DNA of 64,000 bases, taken from NCBI GenBank assembly GCA_950106755.1, contig OX467091.1, forward strand, positions 23,887,538 through 23,951,537. The letters run 5' to 3'. The stretch comes from Climacium dendroides. Its lineage: Eukaryota; Streptophyta; Bryopsida; Hypnales; Climaciaceae. Below the pieces are notes generated by a model. The model was not told where the DNA came from. It made no database searches and saw nothing but the letters and a program-made list of their open reading frames with translations. Below are positions 58,199 to 64,000 of this stretch, in pieces (position 1 is the first letter of the stretch; each line of letters begins with the position of its first letter). Position numbers and translations under genes: made by a program.

Positions 58199-59374
58199 GT
58201 AGGTCTATGTGTAGAGACGCGTTGTCGTAGAGTTTATACTTCGACTTAGAGTTTACACTTCCATGTGATTGAGCATGCAGGGGTCCAGGCATTTTGTACT
58301 ATGTATTTCAAGTAAATGACCATTCGTTGTAATTAATATATGAAACCCTTTTTTTTAAATCATCTTCTGGCTCAATGTTTAAGATTTGTATGCCCTCAAA
58401 GTGCTATTTGGTTGATGTGGAAGGCAAGAATTGAGCTTATTAATAATTATTTAGTGCAGGTCGAAGGTGTTCGCTTTTTGGAATCACTTGTGAAGCAAAA
58501 AATCACAAGGAGCCTCCTCTCTGGATCGGAAAAGGCACTATCGAGTGACTCCAAATCCGATGGTGGAAGCTGTGAAACGGCTCCCTTCTCTAAGCCCTAC
58601 ATGTTGCGCTTTGCCACGGATGCCGCGTCGGCTGCCATCGACTATTCAAAGGGGGATATTGAGGACGGCGTTGTAGACAGCCCCCCGAGTCGTGGACCCG
58701 GAAGGACTCCTATCTGTTCTCCGTTGCCGTTGAAGCGCACGTCCTTGAGCCACGGACGATCCGCATCACCAACTTCGTGCATGGGCACTCCCACAAGTCA
58801 AAAACTAAAGCTCCCAGTCGACAACGTTGTGAGATATCCTCGGCTCGAGGATGACGTTCAAACTTCAACTCCGTTAGCATCTATCCCCATTGTTGGAGTG
58901 GAATCAAATCCACTTCTAAAGGGAGATAAGGAGATTTTACTTCACGAGAAGCTTGTTTCATTTTGTAAAACTTCGTTTGATGGTAATCCATCACCTCATT
59001 TGAAGTCTCGGGGAGCAAGGCGAACGCCGTCATCGGATAGTCTTCTTCGACAAAAAATTGTCAAAGAGCAAAGACAAAGTAGGGGCTCAAAATCTACCGA
59101 GACTGTAGTTCTAGACCTAAACCCTAAACCGGTTCTACCAAGGCCGCCCCTCAAAGGTCCAAAATCTCATTCTGCTTTGGAGGTTCCCAAAAGCATCCGA
59201 AGGCCAAAGCGGAAAGCCAGGGCTACGCAGAGTTTGAATAATTGGGATACTTCTGATAGTCCAGGTCGATCACATTATCCTGCGAGGCGCGAGGATATCC
59301 CACGAGGGCTTGCAAAGTTGCAAGCAATGGAAGCAGCAAAGATTGATGGATCAGACCTCCCCGAAAAAATGTGA

Positions 59375-60326
59375 GAGAAAATGTGCACATAAGTCAGACA
59401 TGTTTTAGAATCCATCCATTTTGTAGCCTCTTAATTTTTACCATGAGTAGAATGATAATTGAATTGTAAATACTCAGAGAAATTGAGTATGTACGGACAT
59501 ATTGTAGTTACTATAAATAGATTAGCAAATATACATAAACTAGAACATAGAGGATGTGCTACGACATGTAACTATGAAGAACTGTATTGTTTTCACATGG
59601 ATTTGGAAAAATCATAAATAAACTCAATGATTCGTTCGTTTTCACTGTGAATGATCTAGTCTATTGCAAATGACACGGTTCCTCGAAGCTTCTTAACATG
59701 GAGTGAACTCATTCGCTTGATTAACTTCCTTAAAAGCACCTTTAGAACCATCGCATTATTAAATTGATTGTCATCATATTGAATCACTACTTCTATGCCT
59801 TTAGATGCAACTTCTTATTGATGTTGAGAAAACAGTTCTATTTATCATTGAATTCAACAACTCTTCGTGAAATGGGGCTTTGGTTTTCAATTTTCCAAGT
59901 CTCAAAATGATCATTTTGTCTCAATTTAATGAATAAGGCCTTTTAGGTTGTATGGGGGAATTGTTTATTTTTGGACCAATATTTACAAAGTTTTTCATTG
60001 ATTCTGGTACTATAAAATGGCCCTATCTAAAGTAATTTATTCACAATAAGATCAATTGAATTAGTCATTTCAAACCACGAATCCTTGGTCCTTTAGGGGT
60101 TAAGCATAATCAGGCTCACTTTTTTTTGTTCAAGCATTTATACTCCTGATGATTGTTCATCTCCATTGTACTATCAATTCATTTGCTCAGGATGCTTTCC
60201 ATTGGAAAATTACTAGTGCATTGTTAGATGGTCTTTGGAGCACCAGTTTCAATGCTGAGTTTTCTTATCCTTGCCAATTATGCAAGCCTCTTGCATATTA
60301 ACTAACAGTGTTTTGGTTGAATGCAG
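59375..60326. other. AT-rich spacer or intron upstream of Z-ISO exons
   Basis: No coding exon recognised. TCCTTTAGGGGTTAAG near 60,095 matches the right end of the 0.9-kb dispersed repeat. The final bases (TTGAATGCAG) form the acceptor for the first Z-ISO exon in the window, so at least part of this is intron. Confidence 0.5.
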
Positions 60327-61548
60327 GTTGTGATGTTGGCCATTCTAGCTATGTTTGCTCTAGTACACAGTGGTTTGGATGGTCTGCGTGCACAAGGCGA
60401 GAAGCTGGTGGGTGAACAAGCTTATCGAGTCTTATTCGCAGGAGTGTCACTTCCCTTGGCAGTTTCTGTTGTGGTATGCTTCGCAAATCCATACAAACTT
60501 ATCCTTTTTTCGCAGATAACTAAAATGCAGATTGTTGTGCACACTGAAAATATCAGGTCTTTGCAAAAAAATTTAGTCATGAAGTGCTTTATGTTCAACC
60601 TTTACATATTTTATCATAGTGTAACCCTCTCACCCCATTGTGTGCTTGTATTGGTCAGGTCTACTTCATTAACCATCGATATGATGGTGTGCAACTCTGG
60701 CAATTTCGTAAAATCCCTGGTGTTCATGAGGCGGTCTGGATACTCTCCTTCATTTCTTTCTTGTTTCTGTATCCTTCAACTTTCAATCTTTTGGAAGTTG
60801 CTGCAGTGGACAAACCCAAAGTTCATATGTGGGAGACTGGTATCATGCGTATCACTAGACACCCTCAAGTAAGTCACGTCCATCTCTAGCCCGTCTCTGA
60901 GTTCCATTTTGATTATTTCTGTTGTTTTGAGCAACCAGATTTTTGATCATATGCCTAGGAGGCTCAAACTCATGTCCCTCTCTAAGTGCCTGAACCGAAA
61001 ATTGAGAGTTTAATTTGGATGGAAAATCTTGTATTGATTACAATAATTTCCAAATCCTGATGTCTTCTTTCTCTTATTTCGCTACCTTTCTTGAAGCTTC
61101 CTAATATTCATTTCAACTCCTATGTATATGGAAAAAGACACTTTTGGCCATTTAGGGACTCGGATTTATTGCCTCTATGGATGAAATAAGCTGATGCAAC
61201 GGTGCTTGGCAGATGGTGGGGCAGTTCATCTGGTGCCTGGCGCACACCATATGGATAGGGAACTCTTTCACTTTGACGACCTCCTTGGGGTTACTAGCTC
61301 ATCACTTATTTGGTGTTTGGCATGGAGACAAACGCTTGGCAGCCAAATATGGGGACGCCTTCGAACGAGTGAAGGACCGGACGAGTGTCATTCCTTTTGC
61401 GGCTATTTTGGACGGCCGTTAGAAGCTGCCCGATGATTATTACAAAGAGTTTCTCAGGTTGCCATATTATGCAATAGTGGTGATAACACTGGGTGCATAT
61501 TTTTCACACCCTTTAATGCAGTTAGGTAGCCATATCCTCCAGTGGTAG
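60327..61548 (+). CDS. Z-ISO: 15-cis-zeta-carotene isomerase, last three exons, with an in-frame TAG
   Basis: Plastid-membrane, haem-dependent isomerase that converts 9,15,9'-tri-cis- to 9,9'-di-cis-zeta-carotene in carotenoid synthesis; member of the NnrU family. Exons 60327-60473, 60659-60868 and 61213-61548 join in phase 0. Recognised runs: FALVHSGLDGLRAQGEKLVG, VYFINHRYDGVQLWQ, YPSTFNLLEVAAVDKPK, ETGIMRITRHPQMVGQ, LLAHHLFGVWHGDKRLA, then DGR-TAG-KLPDDYYKEFLRLPY and the terminal LGAYFSHPLMQLGSHILQW. The TAG at 61420-61422 replaces a residue that is Gln in homologues as I recall them; the frame stays open and conserved for 41 codons to the natural TAG (61546). Splice sites are intact. The exon(s) for the transit peptide and N-terminus are not recognisable upstream. 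Either a recent pseudogene, a truncated allele or a base error. Confidence 0.9.
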
Positions 61549-64000
61549 TCTGAGTGCCCAGCTTCAGTTGTACATGTAACGATAAGGAACCTGTCCTTGA
61601 GGCTTTCTTTCAGCTCTTTTGAGTGGTTCTCTTTTGTAGAATGGATTCTTTTCTTCTTTTTCCGGGCCTTGTCCATATTTTCATTTAGATTCCAACTCAC
61701 TAAAATATGCTTCCCTTCAATGCCATACCAATGAGTGATGAATTGTTGAAGTTCAAAGTAGGAGGACCCAATCACAAGCATAGACTACCCTGAAACCATT
61801 AGTATAGACTCTATGAGGAAGCATCTTTGACAGTGATCAAATCTAGAAGTATCTCATTTCTTGCAAATTACGTACTTCAATGACATTTATATTGTACATG
61901 GGCGACTTTTCAACCCACGGGAAGGGACTTCCATGGAGATGGGTTCACTTTCTTATGTTCAGAATATGGAAAGGCATTGAGGACCTTTTTCAACCTTTTA
62001 CAAGTTTAAGTATATTGTTGTTGCTCCTTAGTACATCGACACATAGGAGAGAAAAGTCTCTGGCTGGACGTCTACCCTCAAGTGTAAAACTATACCTAAA
62101 CCCTAAACCCTTGATGCTTTTGCACCAATTTCCTACCTACGTTCATTCTAATTGCGGATATACTATACCAGTATGCTCATGTTAGAATACTTCAGATGTC
62201 CAATTTGAGATATGACTTGCTACACCTTTTGAAGTTGCAGATTCTCATGGAATAGCTGCCGAATTCTCACCTGGAGTGATGGATGTGCTCCTTATACTAA
62301 ACTCCAGTATTTTTACAGATTGTGGAAATTCTTTTTGTTATATTCATCGCCAATCACCAACAACAGATGACTCGACAACATAACAACTGACTAGCACAAG
62401 CACTTCCCCGAATCAAACTGCCGAATTAAGAGGTTGGTCATTCTCTACTCTTGTATCTTTCTGGAGGACTAACTTACAATCTGCTACAACCAGCATACAA
62501 TTGAATTATCAATAAAAATGGACCTTTATTAAATGCTTAAGGTTCATGCATTGTAGCAGTTTGCACTACTTTTTGGTGATGGTTCCAATTTACCACACAC
62601 ATTGGCTCTGTGAGAGAGAGAACCCTAGGTTTACCATAAATAATGACCTACCTTGAGTGTGACTAGTTATGTTATCAACATGTACAGTATACTTGTGGCA
62701 TCCATTCAGTATGTATTGTACTGTACATGCCATTGAAGGGAAGTAGACATAACAGGACTCCTTGCTACAAATTGGCTCCTCTCTGTGATCAGGAAGTGTG
62801 ATTTCTTGTGACATTTAGGTACTGTCCTCAGAGATAAATAATGCTTGGATAGTTCCATCTAATTGACCCATATTCCAAGTGTCTAGGTAAGCTTAAATGT
62901 CAATGAAACTAGTGTGCCCTGTGTTGTTGCCATTGTATAATGTATAATAAAATAAAAGTAAAAGTAATTTTCTAATTCATACAAAATTTGAAATTCAATA
63001 ACTCTAAACAAAATAAACAATCTAACTTAAGGTATGGATATCCATCCAAATTACGCACCTAAGTTGTGAAAGTTGTAATTTGAATGGCTTGGGATGCATG
63101 GAAATATAGGACCTTGCTATGAAGATCATCAATAGTGGGTTTCACACAATCGTGGATTATCTTCTATTGGTTTATTTGTTGTCTACTCACATGGCAAAGC
63201 TAGTGAATTGTTTTCCTCTTCATTTATCAATAAGAAAACTTGGTCTATGGATACAAGGACCAAAAAGATCCATTCATTACATGGATCTTTCCTACAGAGT
63301 TGACTCTTCATTAAATTTATAACTAACTACATATTCTAAAAATTTAGAAAGGGGGACAAAATGTATTAAAATTTGAGGTGTAGGCTATTGTTCTACCATC
63401 CTTTTTTTATAGCAATTTGAAGTTGATTGGGTCAAAGATTGAAAGACATAGAACTTTTCATTGAATATATTGAACTCCAAGCCATTCTTGTGGAGATCTA
63501 AACACCAACAAAGAAGCACATGAAGTCCATCGTCATTTACGTGTCAATGGCACTATGCACCTATTGCAACCTCCAACTTTCTAATCTTTTCTTGAGTGCA
63601 ATAAATAGCCACTATCAAATGTTTTACACTTTCGAGGACACATTGCACATTATGTTTTATAGAACCGTGTGATTGTAACATGCATTAAAGAATTGTTGCC
63701 AAGTCCTTAATACTTTCATCACTACAAAAAGAGACTAGTATTATGGAACAATGGGAATAGATCATTAAGTCGATTCTAAGATGTTTGCATCATGTTTGGC
63801 AAACATGTTAAAAAAAACAAGCAATTGTAGTTACTCGACTACATCTACTATTAAATTGCCATGGCAACATCAATTTTCTTTAATAAAAGAGTATGTGCGA
63901 AATCAAATTACAACCACTAAAACTTGCAAAGTTGTTGGCTACCACCCAAAACTCAAGTACAGACTTTGAAGCCTACAAAGGTGTTGGTGACTACCAACTT
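61549..64000. other. Z-ISO 3' region and AT-rich intergenic DNA
   Basis: The first few hundred bases are probably 3' UTR. A telo-box (CTAAACCCTAAACCC) lies at 62,097-62,111. No gene or defined repeat is supported in the remainder. Confidence 0.5.

Larger units (their letters stand above)
51807..59374 (+). pseudogene. Multidomain gene: ParB-like, degenerate DNA methyltransferase-like, HAD phosphatase
   Basis: Five segments join by GT-AG introns that are all phase 0: to 53199, 53389-54717, 55007-56519, 57407-58198, 58460-59374; about 1,975 codons. Order: unrecognised domain (51.8-52.4 kb), Ser/Gly linker, ParB-like domain, a charged region (LLGITPGRAAPYPK), methyltransferase-like domain, acidic linker with coiled coil (LEEEKRTRRIEQIAARAARDKE ... 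QFEQLKQLLSS), NIF/FCP1-like HAD domain, and a Ser/Lys/Pro-rich tail ending SDLPEKM. The CACTA lies against its 5' end, so the N-terminus is lost or displaced. Stops: TGA 52402, TAG 52975, 53113, 53512, 53788, TGA 53917, TAG 56045, 56096, 57776; a frameshift near 56,405. The phase match makes one gene likely, but the HAD part could be a separate gene. A former transposon-encoded protein is my inference. Confidence 0.6.

Noticed and set aside
35784..61422. In-frame TAG codons as a reassigned or read-through codon
   Set aside because: The same genes also use TAG or TGA as natural terminal stops, CAG is common, and intact genes (IYO, COX6A, MIC10) have no internal TAG. Mutation is simpler.

Overview
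This window is nuclear DNA of a land plant. Evidence: intron-rich genes with canonical GT-AG junctions, plant-type IYO/RPAP1, MIC10, COX6A and zeta-carotene isomerase genes, AAACCCTA telo-boxes, and a CACTA transposon carrying TNP2 and TNPA-like genes. The DNA is AT-rich, with widely spaced genes and nested transposons, which fits a larger plant genome, perhaps a non-flowering one. The species cannot be named from the sequence, and no organelle or bacterial DNA was seen.

Layout. 1-11.6 kb is AT-rich repeat territory. It holds three strikingly GC-rich islands built from GTCCG/CGGAC words, a 43-bp tandem repeat, two copies of a ~0.9 kb dispersed repeat and one decayed unrecognised reading frame. 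11.6-13.5 kb is MIC10 (mitochondrial cristae organiser). 17.4-19.1 kb is COX6A (cytochrome c oxidase subunit 6a, four exons). 20.9-28.8 kb, minus strand, is an apparently intact 11-exon IYO/RPAP1 gene (1,531 aa) with a MITE in each of two introns and one GC-AG intron. 29.7-32.9 kb is featureless AT-rich DNA.

32.9-59.4 kb is a transposon nest. A decayed gene for an RNase-H-like transposase (32.9-37.8 kb) lies left of a 13.7-kb CACTA element (38,102-51,803), which carries divergent TNP2-like (minus) and TNPA-like (plus) genes and is itself hit by a 1.3-kb TIR element. Right of the CACTA is the most unusual object in the window: a five-exon reading frame, all introns in phase 0, that appears to string together an unknown N-terminal domain, a ParB-like domain, a degenerate DNA N-methyltransferase-like domain, an acidic/coiled-coil linker and an FCP1/NIF-type HAD phosphatase domain. 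An hAT-like MITE sits in one of its introns. The transposase gene and this multidomain gene may once have formed one mobile element that the CACTA split.

60.3-61.5 kb has the last three exons of the carotenoid gene Z-ISO, well conserved except for an in-frame TAG 42 codons before the normal stop. The 5' exon is not recognisable in the window. The rest to 64 kb is AT-rich with nothing supported.

A window-wide theme: in the decayed frames listed in the findings, premature stops are TAG (16) or TGA (5) and never TAA; TNP2 has one TAA. This is the pattern expected from C-to-T decay at methylated CAG (CHG) and CGA (CG) sites, that is, from long-term plant DNA methylation of silenced DNA.
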